Shown: positions 29,165-42,333 of the stretch, one piece after another
Numbering within the stretch: position 1 is the stretch's first letter
How the letters are laid out: each line of letters opens with the position of its first letter
Assembly (NCBI GenBank): GCA_018340805.1
Contig: JACMZG010001911.1
Span: 37,206,140-37,270,139 of the forward strand
From: Microvelia longipes
Taxonomy: Eukaryota > Arthropoda > Insecta > Hemiptera > Veliidae
Reading direction: 5' to 3'
DNA length: 64,000 bases
Notes under the pieces: generated by a model
What the model was told of the DNA's origin: nothing
Databases searched by the model: none
Seen by the model: the letters and a program-made list of their open reading frames with translations, nothing else
Made by a program: the position numbers and the translations under genes

Positions 29165-32100
29165 ACTCATATAACTTCATAGATATGAAGCATAAACCAA
29201 ACACCAAAGCACAAACTGGATTAGTGAGTAACAAAGTAAGCATGCCAAAGGAAATTCACCCAGCTTGCTAACCTCCACCCCAGAATAAAAAAAAAATATA
29301 TTTGGTATGATAAGCAATAACATGTAAGTAAGATTTAAAATCTATGCGATTTATAAATCCACATAATATTATTTTGAAATTTAAAAATAAAATAAAATAA
29401 TGTATGAGCAGTACGTAAAATCTATTTTCGATTCATTCTCCCTGCTTCCCGAAACTGGACTACTACGACATATATAAATAAATTATGAATAATAAAATTC
29501 AAAAATAAACCAAACAGCAATGTATTATAAACATTAAAAAATGATGTATATTTCCATGGATAGATTGCATGTAATTAATCAAATTTAATAAAATTAAATA
29601 TCTACTAGCTAATTTAACTTTATTTAATACTTTCTGCCTTATCATTGACAATATCTTGCAAAGGTATACTTAATTGTGTTTATTTTTATAACAGAAACAG
29701 TTTAAATAAACAGCTTGATTAGTCACGCGAAACCAAACTAGCTTCATTCTCAATGTACTCTTAATTATGGAGAACATTGATGGTAGGTTATCTTGCACTT
29801 AATTGTTACACTTAAAAACCGTTTGATAATCAAAGAATTGATAGTCAAATTGTGATAAAGCACTCTTGATTTTATCGTTTAAATGTATTCTCTTAAAATT
29901 AGCTGATTATGTATGAAACTAAAACTTGGCACCAAAAATAATTCTAGCACGGATGTCCGCAAGTCGAACGAATTCTCATTAAAATGCTTGGTTCACAAAT
30001 CAAGTTTATTGCTTAGATTTTCGGTTTATGCTTCCTAGTCGTAACTGTAACATTCTATTTGTTTGTCAACATTTGTTTGACAAGATTTTTCAAAAAAATG
30101 TGACATATATAACGTAATTTTGACATATATAATATATAATCTTAATTTAATACATATATAATGTTAAGGAAACAAATTAATATAATAAATTATTAAAAAA
30201 TTATTCGATTAATACATCAATTAGGAAATTTGCTAATATCGTGGCAGTATGGCACTTACAAAATTACAAATACAGGAAAACCATGTGGCCCCAAAGCGGT
30301 CTCTAGTGCCGACGCCGCGTAGTGACTCAAAGGCCCACAACTTTTATGTGGGCACTCAGAGTGGTCGTATCGACTCTAGGCCGATTTCAATTATAATTCA
30401 GCGGCCCAAAAAGATTTAGCGACCCCTTTTTTCTTGAGAAAACATTTTAACCTTTAGTCTGAAACCTAAATTTCATAAAACCTGGTTTTCGATAGGGTAT
30501 CAATAGGTTCCCGAATAGCGATTATTTTTTTATAAACAAACCGGTAGAAGACTGAATTACATAAAAATTATTAAATAATCTTAAATAAAATAATCTCATC
30601 ATAAGTTAGACAAAATTATAAAGATGAAGTAAAAACTTTTAAGGAGGAACAAACAAGAAGAATAAAAAAAACATCAAAGCCCCAGGCGAAATGTCTTTTT
30701 CTGTCAGGTGTATTTCTATGTTATCATGTCATGACCGGAGTTATATGACATTAAGCGTTGGCTAACTAAAACATTTTAAGGATATTTTTCATAATTATAC
30801 AATAATTATACAGCGACTTTTTTTTATCTTCTGTTTAATTTGAAACAGAGCCAAGTATTTCATAAGGTCTCGTTCTGACCTATGGATAAAAGACTGCATT
30901 GCTGTATACACTATATAAAATGTATGGTCAAGTTCAAATGTTTAATATAAATTCTAATTGACATGTATCCTCCATGTTACGCCAACTTAAATTCTATCAG
31001 GTTTACAGTAAGTTTTAAGCTGATAATTATAATCTCAATTTTGTTAATTCTGATATTGTAAATCTCCATAATTGTTATTATTATTTTAAAGAACTAATAT
31101 TCATGAAAATAGACAATAAAGTATGGCCACAGGCATTTTAATAATTACTAAGAACATATATAAGATGTTATGTAAAACATGGTTAGTTATGTAAAAAGGC
31201 AACTATTATAAATATAGCCCCCTAACCGAAGGCAAAAGAAATAAAAATGACCTATAGAGTTAGGTAATTTACAATTTAACTGCCGAGGCGAAGCTGAAGA
31301 AGATAAAAATCTCACGTTTCGGTAATGTTTTCTTTTCTGCCTTGTTGCATACAATATTTTATCTATTCACTTCTATTAAAAACAAGAATTATAAATCAAA
31401 ACTCAATTAATAAATCTAGCATTTTTAATTGTTCATTTTTATGTAACAACAATAAGTTAATAAACTAAAACCAAAATTAAAAATACAATAATTAATAAAA
31501 CAAATAGTAACGTATTTTAATCTAAAGTAATCAAAGTAAACTTTAACACGCCAGTTTGTTTATTTGTTGCTAAACAAAGATCTAATTTATTTATTTAAAT
31601 GTTTTAATATTTTGTTTTAAATGGAGAGAAATAACAATTAAATAAATAATAACAGCTTTAAATGATTATGAAAACAATTGTCTTTAACTAATAAATTAAT
31701 AAAATGTATTAATAAAATATTCAAACAAATAGTCAGGTAAAGTAACCTATCCTGGGATATAAGACCATTCCAAGTATTTTAAGAGTAATTTCTAATCATT
31801 AGGCAGGTAATACTTAACCATGATGATAGTCCTGACTTTTACCTGCTTTTTTAAATTGCTAGTGACAAATAAACAATCAAAAAAATTGTAAATCGTCAAG
31901 TAATGGTTCATTTTCTAGCCATGATAGATAAATGCAATTAACTTAATAAAAACTAGGTCAACTTTTCCTATGCTTTTATTTATTTTTATTTGAAGTTGAG
32001 CGTAATAATATCGAAGTAATCGTTTCTAGACTTAAGAAAACTATTACTAGAACTGGGCACGCTGATCTAGGTATTTATAAAAACAATCTTAAATATAATT

Positions 32101-32522
32101 TATGTATATAAATATTAGTTGTCGTTATTAGTTCCAAATTTGATGAATCTGAAACCACAATACAGCCTATCGTAACTTATCAATTAATCACACAGAAAAT
32201 TTTTAATATGTTTTTCCGAATTTTCATCAGAATTAACTTTCAGGAATAGTATTAAAGTTTTCTGTGTTTTAACACAATTTATTTTTTTAACACGCTAAAA
32301 ATAAGATTTATTCAAAGATTATGGTGCTTAAAAAAGCTAATACTTTTCTAGGATAAATATTTTTACGTAAAATGTGTTTTAGTAGAGAAATAAGTCTTTT
32401 AAGCTCAGTTTTGGATCAGATTACTTTAGACAGTGTTCTATGTCACTCAGGTTCGTGTCACGGGCTATCATAATCCCACCACTTGTAAGGTTTAGTTCAT
32501 ACTTTTCCATTGAAATGTAAGC
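29165..32522. other. No gene seen
   Basis: AT-rich sequence. A GC-richer block at 30280-30430 (GCCGACGCCGCG word) is unlike its surroundings, with no assignable identity. Confidence 0.45.
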
Positions 32523-32886
32523 CAGTGGTTCTCTAAATGAGCAATATCGTCCCCCCAAGGGTTGATCAAAGATTTTAAGGGAGCGATGAGACGTATGGGG
32601 ACAATAAAGGGGCGATGCTGATTTGTCCTAAAAAATTGATGAAATAGGTTAATACGTAAAATAAAAATATAGTTTTCACTATAAATAAATAGAGACAGAT
32701 AACTTAACTTGACATTTTGACATGTAGATCATAGATATTACTAATTTAAAATATCATCTTCTTTTTGAAATAAGTGATTTTCTTTTTTTTTGCCCGCTGC
32801 GTTTTCTTCAAAAACCATGCATGTTCTAATTGTAGCAATGCAGCATTAAAGAGGTTAGTTTTGGTATTTAAATGTGAGAGCCACTG
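32523..32886. mobile_element. Possible hAT-type MITE, about 364 bp
   Basis: Ends are inverted: left CAGTGGTTCTC, right end read inward CAGTGGCTCTCA. CAGTGGTTCTC is a known start of hAT-superfamily non-autonomous elements. No clear 8-bp target duplication is seen and the interior is AT-rich without coding sequence. Confidence 0.45.
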
Positions 32887-34384
32887 ATTAGGCTGATAGA
32901 CGAGTCTGGCTTATGAAACCCTAGTTTACTATATTACTCTAAGGTGGGAGCAAGTGCAAAAAAATAGCAAGTTTGGAAGGGACATATTATTTTTTATAAA
33001 GATGAGACTCCCAGCCCTCCTTAACAACATCCATAACGTTTCATCAACAATGTCCCCAACCATTCTGGGTTGTTAATCGTTATTCACAAAGCATTTCATA
33101 TGACGGGGAACTGTTTATGGTTATGCTAAATTTCTGCTTCAAACTCAAGAGAGAAGAGTTTTTAATATTTTGAACAATATATTTAATTACAATCTATAAT
33201 CTAATATTTAATTTCAACTATTAGGGAGATGCAAAAACGCGCCCTTATCTCATAAACATGCGAAACCTATCCATTGTAAAACGTGACTAATGCAAAATGC
33301 AGCAGAATCTGCTCCATCTATTATAAATACTTCATAACATCCTTAAAAACATTTTTCTCTAGGAGCTCTTTTGGCTCTACCTTAGACTCTGTTATTATAA
33401 ATATATTTCATTATTATAATAAATAAATATATGTATGCATAAGTGTAAAATATATATTTTTTTTAATTTTCGTTGTTTTTCTTTAAGTTTATTTGTAGTT
33501 AAGAGCCCAAGGAGAGTTGCCTCCCTCGCCCTCACTGGTCCGCCACAGTCCGCCCCTGTACGTAGCAACAAATAATACTAAACAACGACCAATAGGTACC
33601 TATTCTGAGCGACTCGCTTAGAAACTTTTGAGCCCGCTAAGTGGAAGATTGTACACGTACACTAAACGGCCACACCGCAAAGCGCCAAGGCCGCAAAACG
33701 GCTATGGGGCCGAAGGTGTATGTTAAATGTGTATAGTTTAGCTTTAGCGCTACTACTACTTCAAACCAATTTTAAGAGATTACTTTTTAACTCAGCCAAT
33801 ATATTGCACACTTAACAGATAAATATATATATAATATGAGAAAACATCACAAAATATTTTACAGAATAAAGTGTTTATTTAAGAGTTTATCTTATCATTA
33901 AACAAACAATTAAATGATAAATTATTATTACTTGGGCACAAGTGTAAGATTAAATTACACCTGGTACTCGATGCACATCAAAATAATCGATTATTTAAAT
34001 CCATATGGTCACATTCTGGTCGGATGTTTGCATATTGAGTGGTAATTTTAAAAGAATTGATGCATCTTATCTTCAGCTTACCGTGTATATAATTATATTT
34101 AAGAGTAATTTTATTTATTAATAAAAATATTTGAGTGGAATTCAATACTCTTTGTATTGTATACGGCAAGTTTTCCTTGTCCCAAAATATCGAAAAATAA
34201 TATAATGCAGAAACCTTGCTATCCTTTTTAGAGAATTTTCTTTGAAAAAAATTCCTCATTTTCTAGTCTCACCAAGTCATAATCTAGGAATTAAAATTTG
34301 GCAAACGAATAACCAAATAGAAATTACGCTTCATGACGAATTTTAATTTTTCTCATTTATATAGTCGGTTTACAGAAAAAGTTA
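32887..34384. other. No gene seen; one GC-richer stretch
   Basis: Positions 33500-33720 are GC-richer (GTCCGCCACAGTCCGCCCC, CGCCAAGGCCGC words), but no coding frame or repeat identity was established. Confidence 0.4.
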
Positions 34385-34600
34385 TATTTTTACACTAAAA
34401 ATCACATGAATCATCCGATTCAGATATTTAATACACCCTGACCGATTTCTGCCAAGTTGTTTATCTGTATGTGTGGGGTCCGTTTTCATTAGAGCTCCCT
34501 GTGTGTTTAGCTAAAGAGTTGAAACTTAGCACAGAATCAATTTTTACGTCTGCTTATGTTTTCCGGAATATATTTTTTATTTACTCACGGCAGCAAAATG
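34385..34600 (+). repeat. Copy of the TG-microsatellite-linked dispersed repeat
   Basis: Contains ATCCGATTCAG, CTGTATGTGTGG, GAGTTGAAACTTAGCAC, AATCAATTTTTA and TTCCGGAATATATTTTT in the family order. Confidence 0.7.
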
Positions 34601-35385
34601 AACCATTACAGGACTGTTTTTAAGCTGCAAAATGTCATTTTACCTACACTGTCAAACAATACGGGAAATATTTTAAAACAGTACGCAAAATGTTTTGGTA
34701 ATGAAAAAAGTACTAGGGAGTTATGGCTCATTTAAATAACATGGGAAACAAGCCAAAACTCCCTAGGCGGGAAAATGAATGAGCGGAGGTTATTATTTTA
34801 CTAATTATTGCGTGAATTTCGGTATTGTTTTATTTTGTAAACTATGATTTATTCTAGCTTGTTTCTAGTATGTAACTTTCTTTATTGTTACTTAAAATTA
34901 CGATATTATTATTATTAAATGTTTAACATTTAACATTTGTTTATCTAATAATATACATATAATGTTTTGGAAACAAATTGGCAACACTGATAATTTTGGC
35001 ATTAAATTAAATTATTTATTAGCTGTTTATGAATCGACAGATTTTTAATGTTTAAGTCGTCAGATTTTGTATTTCATGTTGTTATATTTAGTTTAAGTAT
35101 ATTACAAAAATAGAACGTTATCAAAACTAAATCTGTAAACTAAAGTTAAGTAAAAACTAATAATGAGTGAGAACAACAGTGAAGTGAATAAAGATACAAC
35201 ATTGTTGACATTGACGAGTTATTGGACCACACTCCACCTGATATTGTCAGCGTTGCATCTACTTCAAAGCAGTCTTTACTGCCTGTAAAATCTCGCAGCA
35301 AGTATTTAAAAATAATCTCTTGTGTATTTTTTCTGCCGTTAGTAGATAAAATAGTATATGCTACTATGCAGCAAAGGAAAATTGC
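34601..35385. other. No gene seen
   Basis: AT-rich sequence. The open frame on the minus strand at 35146-35397 shows no family pattern. Confidence 0.4.
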
Positions 35386-35595
35386 AGACTCGTGCAATTA
35401 ATTACCTGCCTTGGCTTACGCCTCTGCAATTTGCCATTTGCCAGCCTCGGCTTCGCCTCGTCTGTCAAATGGGTTAATTACCTGCCTCGGCTTACGCCTC
35501 TGCAGGTAATTTCCATAGCCCACCCTCGCCTTCGGCTCGGGGGCAAATTTATAAAACTCGTCTGCAAAATTCCATTTTGCTGCCTAGTAGCATAA
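35386..35595. repeat. GC-richer internally repeated segment
   Basis: TTAATTACCTGCC-TGGCTTACGCCTCTGCA occurs twice (from about 35396 and 35473), separated by CAGCCTCGGCTTCGCCTCG and followed by CTCGCCTTCGGCTCGGGG. Palindromic TTCGGC and TACGCC words give local hairpins. It belongs to the same style of sequence as 48.5 kb and 61.6 kb. Confidence 0.7.
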
Positions 35596-36092
35596 TATAC
35601 TATTATTGACTAGACGTTATTAATTACTCCAGAAATAAATGACTCGAAATTCAAAACTTCACAAAAGACGAAAAATTATTGGATCGGTTTAAAATTTGGC
35701 ACTCAATTAATTAGGAAGAGTTACAATTATTTTAGCGAGTATTATACAGGACCCATAGACGCTGCCAGTCATTGTCCTGAGCAAGGACATACCTATGTCT
35801 CTATCCTGAATTCTATTTTTATACATTAACTTCTTTTTTTCTAGACTGTATTTCCGTGCACGCATTTAACTAAACTATGCAAAGTTATAGGCTTAAAATG
35901 AAAATCTTAAATGATGCCTACTTTTAACGAGTTTTCATCGGAAAAAACGCTAATGAGGTTTTGTTAATTTTTAACTATCCCTTATACTTTATGGAACCGG
36001 TTTTACTTAAAAAGGAAGCGCCTTAGTATACTCCTTGGTAGGACCATCTGACACATTGAGCCACCGTTGTTTGTTCCTAAAAGAGAATAAAG
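35596..36092. other. No gene seen
   Basis: AT-rich, no recognised feature except the word CATCGGAAAAAACGCTAATGAG, shared loosely with 57.5 kb and 50.4 kb repeats. Confidence 0.4.
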
Positions 36093-36118
36093 GTATATAT
36101 TATATATTTATATATATA

Positions 36119-36186
<68 letters not shown>
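36093..36186. repeat. (TA)n microsatellite at left edge of the foldback element
   Basis: TA dinucleotides with occasional breaks running directly into the CAGGG end. Confidence 0.95.
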
Positions 36187-37354
36187 CAGGGTTCATATAA
36201 GTGTCCACCAGAAAGGAGGTGATAGTACACCTCAAAAGGAACAAAAATGTCCTATAATAACCCCTCAACCGTTTTCCCACAAGATCAAATTTAATAATTT
36301 AAAAAAATATTTGACCTTACATCATAAAATTGTTAATAGGGTTTAAACTGTTCAAGCTAGAAAGGCGAAATTAGTCTCATTAGAAAGCTGAGTAAATTTC
36401 CTAAAGGACAAACTACTAACTATGTCAAATATTTTAGAACTACTGCCCAAATTGCATGAAACATGATTTTTGAAAAAAAAAATGGAATTTTTTAGGGCAT
36501 TAGAGGAAGTAAGAGATGAGCAAAAGTTCAGCTAAGAACGGAAAAAACTTCTCTTATGATTGCTCTTTAAGAAAATTTAAATATTTTTATTCATTCAATA
36601 GTCAAAATTTTAAACCATTCTTCCTAGAAGTTGGAAAAACTAATATTTTTTTGGCATTTTTGCAGATGTCTACAGTGTTAATTAGATGGTACATAAAATA
36701 ATTAAAAATCTCTGATGCAAGAGAAAAGAGTGGTTTTAGAGAAAAATGTGTAAGAATAAAATAGGTTTATTTTACCTTCTAGAGTCTAAAATCGTATTAT
36801 TAAATTACTTTCGGAAATAAAATATTGTTAAAATAACACATTATTTTCACTTTTATACGACAAAAATGATCAGTTTTTGCAACTTCTAGCAACAATAGCT
36901 TACAATTTTGACTATTGAATGTATAAAAATATTTAAATTTTCTTAAAGGGCAATCATAAGAGAAGTTTTTTCCGTTCTTGGCTGAACTTTTGCTCATCTC
37001 TTACTTCCTCTAATGCCCTACTATAAAAATTCCATAAAATTCATTTTTTTCAAAAAATCATGTTTCATGCAAAATTTTGGACAGTGGTTCTAAAATATTA
37101 GACATAGTTAGTAGTTTGTCCTTTAGGAAATTTACTCAGCTTTCTAATGAGATCAATTTCGCTTTTCTAGCTTGAACAGTTTAAACCCTATTAACAATTT
37201 TATGATGTGATGTCAAATATTTTTTTAAAATATTAAATTTGACCTTGTGGGAAAACGGTTGGAGATCGGGGTTTATATTATAGGACATTTTTTGTTCCTT
37301 TTGAGGAGTACTATCACCTCCTTTTCTGGTGGACACTTTATATGAAACACCCTG
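36187..37354. mobile_element. 1.17 kb foldback element with about 460-490 bp inverted arms, TA target site
   Basis: Outer ends are CAGGG...CCCTG flanked by TA on both sides, and read inward CAGGG(TGTT)TCATATAA-GTGTCCACC. Left arm is about 36187-36644, right arm about 36868-37354, roughly 90 percent identical. Both hold AATTGTTAATAGGGTTTAAA, AGCTGAGTAAATTTCC and ATGAGCAAAAGTTCAGC. The spacer is about 223 bp. TA duplication and a CAGGG start suit a non-autonomous Tc1/mariner-type element, but no transposase is present. (TA)n tracts touch both ends (36093-36186, 37357-37442). Confidence 0.92.
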
Positions 37355-37356
37355 TA

Positions 37357-37391
37357 TATAATATTAATATATTATATATAATATATATATA

Positions 37392-37436
<45 letters not shown>

Positions 37437-37442
37437 TATATA
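37357..37442. repeat. (TA)n microsatellite at right edge of the foldback element
   Basis: TA dinucleotides starting next to the CCCTG end, followed by (CATA)n. The next 100 bp (GATGTTGAAGAGGTTACGGAG, GACGTCAT) match, inverted, the repeat near 50.1 kb. Confidence 0.93.
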
Positions 37443-38049
37443 TACATACATACATAGAAAACTAAACTTGGCACTAGCCAAGATGTTGAAGAGGTTACGG
37501 AGTCTATTGTATGTGAATAATGTCTGACGTCATCAACCCAAGTTATGACGGCATGCTATTTTTTGGAATTTGGAATAGAGTTCAAACAAGGTGTTAAATG
37601 CTAAAGTAGATGGCAAGGAACCGGTTTTAGCTTAATCGAACTATTTTAAGTGGCGCAAATGGCCAATTTCAAAACATTGACTAATCTCAATAAGTAAAGA
37701 AAAATTTTAAAAATTTATTAGACAAGCTGGACTTATACTTATTATTGGTGTAACATAATAGTAAAATATGTTACTACTTCAAAATTTCTTTTATATTATT
37801 GAAAAATATGGTTGTTACGTAAACAAAACTAAAGTGCCAATGCAATCAAATTAAGAGAGATGAGGTACACCCATCATTCTATTATCTTTATCTCACGGGC
37901 GCAGATAATACAAGTTATACCAACATTTAAACCCTTTTTGTTGCATTAGAGTTGAGGGCTGTGGCAGGAAATATATATATTTCATAAGTGTATTATATAT
38001 CTATTAAACAAGGGAATCAAATTATGAGATAACAGCCTTATTTATTAAT
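37443..38049. other. Repeat-derived sequence, no gene seen
   Basis: The first 110 bp belong to the AT-microsatellite repeat family in reverse orientation. The rest is unassigned. Confidence 0.4.
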
Positions 38050-38400
38050 GATTTGTGTTTTTAAGGCCTCTTGAATGGTTTTCACAAAGTTTTGTGTGTG
38101 TGTGTGTGTCAATTATCATTATAGGTCCTAGTGTATTTATGCTAGAGAGTTGAAACTTTGTACGGAAATCAGTTTACCGCTTTAGTTGTGGTATTCAGAA
38201 AATATTTTTTTATTACGTCACTAAGCCGAAATAATGACAGCATAATTTTCAAAAAATCATAAAATTCGGAAAAATGATCGGATTGAGATTTGGCACGGAT
38301 GTGGCAATGTATTAGACAAACATAAGTGCCAAGTTCATATCAAGGTCTGCATAAGTTAAATTTTTAATATATGACTTTGGTACGTTTTTTAAAAATCGGA
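38050..38400 (+). repeat. Copy of the TG-microsatellite-linked dispersed repeat
   Basis: Order: GAATGGTTTTCACAAAGTTT, (TG)n, TCCTAGTGTATTTATGCTAG, GAGTTGAAACTTTGTAC, then GATTGAGATTTGGCACGGATG. This is the longest copy seen. Confidence 0.75.
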
Positions 38401-40290
38401 AAACTACCTAATTGAGTTGAAATTTGGTTTAAGTATATACCTTCATGTAATGAATGAGTGCACCAAGTTTCGTTTTAATACAACAAATATATCCATGATT
38501 TTTAATGGATCATAAAAGTTAACCGCTGAGAATGGAACGGATGCATTTAATAACAAAAGATTAGCGATGCGAGTCCAAAGCAGGGAGGATGAGCGTAGCG
38601 AATCCGATGTGATGAGGAAAAGTTCCGAGATACCCACATAAAATAGTTGTCCTTCTTTAATAGTGCTGCCACAAACTTGACCCATTAAATATTATTGTCC
38701 ATTCATTCGCTTACATTCACGATATGTAAATGAATAAGTGGGATTATTTTTAATCGTTTGATACGTAAAATACATGCCAATCGATAAATGTACAATTACA
38801 ACTTCTTCTAGGGTTCGAAATTAGCTATTAGAAATTGTAGAATTAACATAGAGTCCCGGATTGCACATCCATTTCTAAACCCTTAGTTTCGAAGATCTAT
38901 AACTAGACATTTAAAATGTAATATTTTTGTCGATTTATTCGATAAATTTTGTTAATTTTATTTCTTCAATATCACTATAAGCCTGTCACTTTGTTTGTCA
39001 TTCCTTCCTTCTATCAACTGCCATACCAGCATACTTTGAGAAACGATCGACGAATTTAATTGAAAAGTTCAGGGGATATTATTAATATTTAGATCAAGGT
39101 CTTATATGCTCATTAACCTCCCATAATTAATTAACCACGTAAGATCCGACCAAAACCTTGCCTAAAGTACTAAGCAAGCCTATAAAGGTTATATGATTTT
39201 AGAAAAAGCTTATTGAGAAGGTAAATGAATTTGACGTACTAAGGGGTAAACACATTGACATTCATGGGTAAAATTCATCGCATGCAAATAAGTATGCAAT
39301 GAAAAATGTTTAACGCTAAATTATTGTTAAATGTAACTATTTTTACTGTAAATTATTTAGAAAGAAATCAAAAGAAATATTTATGGAATCTAATGAAAAA
39401 TTTTCATACAAGAAGTTTTTATGTTAAGTGTCACCGCCTGTAATATTTATTTTATATACTTCTTGTATGTATAACCAACATTGCATGTACAAATTCAAGA
39501 TTTCAGCGATTTTCTAAAGGGAAAATAAGCTAATGAGATCAGGATAGTGTTTTAATAGTGTCAATATTAACAATAATAATTGACAAGGATATGCAGTAAT
39601 ACATGTATGTAATACCTTACTCAAATTTCCGTAGCACTATAGAAATAAAATTGCATAACACTCATACCATTGTCTATAACATTTCATTATTTATTTCATA
39701 AAAAAATATAGATCAATATTAGTGTACTATTGTCTTGTTAAGTTTTATTGATAAATAAAATATTTTATTTTGCAATCTACAGATAAAAACAAAACTCGTA
39801 TAACATAATTTTCAACTTTAAATAAACAATAATACATTATTATTACTTTAGTCAGTAAAAGTATGTATTAATTAAGGTACATAATAATTAATTAAAAAAT
39901 TGTATCTATTAATAAAGTTAAGATGCATTAATAAGAGAAAGTGTAGCCTTATTGTTATAAAATATTCACTATATAATTACCCCATTTTGAAGATATGTTC
40001 TATTAGTACAATAACTTTGACAGGACTTGAGTAGTTATTCGTAATAAAGTGATAGGCATCATTCCCACACTATTATGGATGTATGCTTCCATTCTTACAT
40101 TTTTGTCTCAAAACTATGATTTTTAGAGTTTCCTTTCAAAAACTTTTATCGGCGGAGATAGTAGCGAGAGAGATTTAAACTTATTTATCAGAGGCGCTAA
40201 GGATTACTTAATATTATATGGCTAGAGGGTCTCATTTTTACTTTTTTTGCCTACTATCGTATATCTACTATCGTAGGTATAAGGAAAAAT
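38401..40290. other. No gene seen
   Basis: AT-rich. A short CG-containing patch at about 38560-38640 (GAGCGTAGCGAATCCGATG) is similar to 41270-41350. Confidence 0.4.
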
Positions 40291-40800
40291 ATTGTGTCCG
40301 AAACCGAGGTTTCATCTTAATTATCCATTTCAGGCATTTTCATGACTATCTAAGTGGTTTTCATCATGCTGTCTGTCTGTCTGTCTGTGAGTTTGTGACA
40401 CGAATAACTCCCCTGTGTTATTACTTGAGAATTAAAACTTGACTGAAAAATTAAACTTAAGGTCTAGTTTTGCTCTCCGGGGTACTTTTCAAACTATCAT
40501 AACCTAATAAAAGAGGAAGAAGTCTCTCCACAAAAATATATTTCTTTAAGCGCTTTCAACCTAACAAGAGGCCATCATCAGTGCTAGCCCGTTGAATAAA
40601 GAAGAGGGTGACAGATGAGTCTTACAGATCAGATATCAAAGATAGACTCCCTTTTTATCATAACCTATTTTGCCATTAATTTTTTTAAAACAAAAAAGAC
40701 AAAAACCCTTTAATTTTACCGATCGAGTTGAAATTTGACACAAATGTACAACCGTAGGTGGTTAATCGATTTACAAAATTTTATTTAAATATTTGCTGCC
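40291..40800 (+). repeat. Copy of the TG-microsatellite-linked repeat, interrupted by a 149-bp insertion
   Basis: Order: GAGGTTTCATCTTAATTATCC, TTCAGGCATTTTCATGAC, (CTGT)n, TTGAGAATTAAAACTTG, AAGGTCTAGTTTTGCT, then after the insertion TATTTTGCC and GATCGAGTTGAAATTTGACAC. The 57.7 kb copy runs through the same region without the insertion. Confidence 0.75.
40507..40655. mobile_element. 149-bp insertion with 12-bp target duplications
   Basis: TATCATAACCTA stands at 40495-40506 and again at 40656-40667, flanking 149 bp absent from the related copy at 57.9 kb. On the minus strand it contains CACTGATGATGGCC, then GGTTGAAAGCGCTT, a hammerhead-like core. No A/B box or coding sequence is seen. A SINE-like or Penelope-related non-autonomous retroelement is possible. 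Confidence 0.65.
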
Positions 40801-42333
40801 ATTTATATTATTAAACTTTTTAAATTTAAACGGCGAATACATTTTTTTCGACGTTCAACATTTCCTCATACACCGACAATTATGATGAATTAGAAGTAGA
40901 TATTATACATAGTTATTTAACTTTTAGTTTGTATGTTACTAGCGAACATATATATTTATTTGTGCGACTCTTGATGAAAAAGTTTGTTAACCTATGCCAA
41001 AATCATGACGTAAAACTGCATAAAATTTAAATGATCAATCATATAATAGATTGATAAAATATAAAGCTGATTTTCTTATACAGATCTGTAGTAATAAAAA
41101 AAATGGTTGCCAAGTATTATCGCACAGGTCCTTAATGCATTCGTCAACATAATATAAAATTATTACTCGTATTATTTAATTAAATGCCTATACTTACAGT
41201 ATTACTTATCTTAACTTAATTAACATAACGCTATAACAGCCTTGATAATTTATCCCCTAATAATTCTAATGTCGAGCGTAGCGAAACCGAAGTAATACTA
41301 CCTTAAGCTAAAGGTAATCATGACATTCTAAGGACGAGCGAAGCGAGTTTGTGAAGAAAAGTACTGAATTACCACAGGGTATCTTAGAAATTTAAAAGAA
41401 ATCGGGTACAGACCCGATTTCTTTTAAATTAAATAAAATTATGAATTTCGCTGGGACTGGTCAAAACTTCATCTTATATTTTATAAAACATAAAATGTAT
41501 TATAATATCTATAAGGACTGAATAATTCTTCATTATTTTCTACCGATGATTATGATATTTGAATGCTCATGTTTTCATTATTAATAAGTAATGCTTACAT
41601 TTTAATTATAATATGCTTAGTTTTCTCCAATATTATATCAACGATTTTCAGCTTAAAAGGTACTCTTTTCATAGTTAAACATAAAAGAGAGAATATTTAA
41701 AAATTACCTGACTACCTCAATGATTATCCAATAATCCAAAAGAAACTATAAATAAATAAATCCAAAAGGAACGTAAGGTTGGACGAAAAAAACGTCAATC
41801 GGAACGCGATATTCGGGAAGCGACGCGAGATGTATACAGTCTCGCCGACAATGCACTGTCAAGGCTTGAGTCATACTCGAGTTAGAGGGCAGATCTGTCT
41901 GACATCCCCTCTCTCTGATACTTCCTAGTATTCTAGTTAACTTACCCCTAGCCTTATTATTTTACCGCATCGTACAGGTGTCACGATGGAAAGGTAGATA
42001 ATTAATTCCTCCCCTAATTGGTCACAATGAAGGAAAACAAAATGGCTGAACTGATTTAGTCTAAAATATACCGATTATTTCTGAAGAAAACACGGATTGA
42101 ATTTTAGGAAAATAATAGCAGGAATGATTGCTAATAACCATTCTGGAAAATTTACTACGCATGTATATTTATCATAGGATTTGCATGGGAGCCGATGAAA
42201 ATTATTTTTTTATTTCTTTATTGTTTGTTAATTTGTGATAAAAGAGGTAAAAATTAATAGAACGGTCATCGGTGCTATAAAAAATTGCCAATATTACATA
42301 GATAAATACTTCGATTATTCCATGATTTTACAG
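40801..42333. other. No gene seen; one perfect hairpin
   Basis: A perfect 19-bp hairpin AATTTAAAAGAAATCGGGT / ACCCGATTTCTTTTAAATT with loop ACAG spans 41389-41430. CG-containing words (GAGCGTAGCGAAACCG, GACGAGCGAAGCGAG) lie just upstream. Confidence 0.6.

Noticed and set aside
36516..36997. Two near-identical 61-65 codon frames (MSKSSAKNGKNFSYDC start) on opposite strands
   Set aside because: They lie in the two arms of one foldback element and have no known family; treated as part of the element, with the frame conservation noted only as a test.
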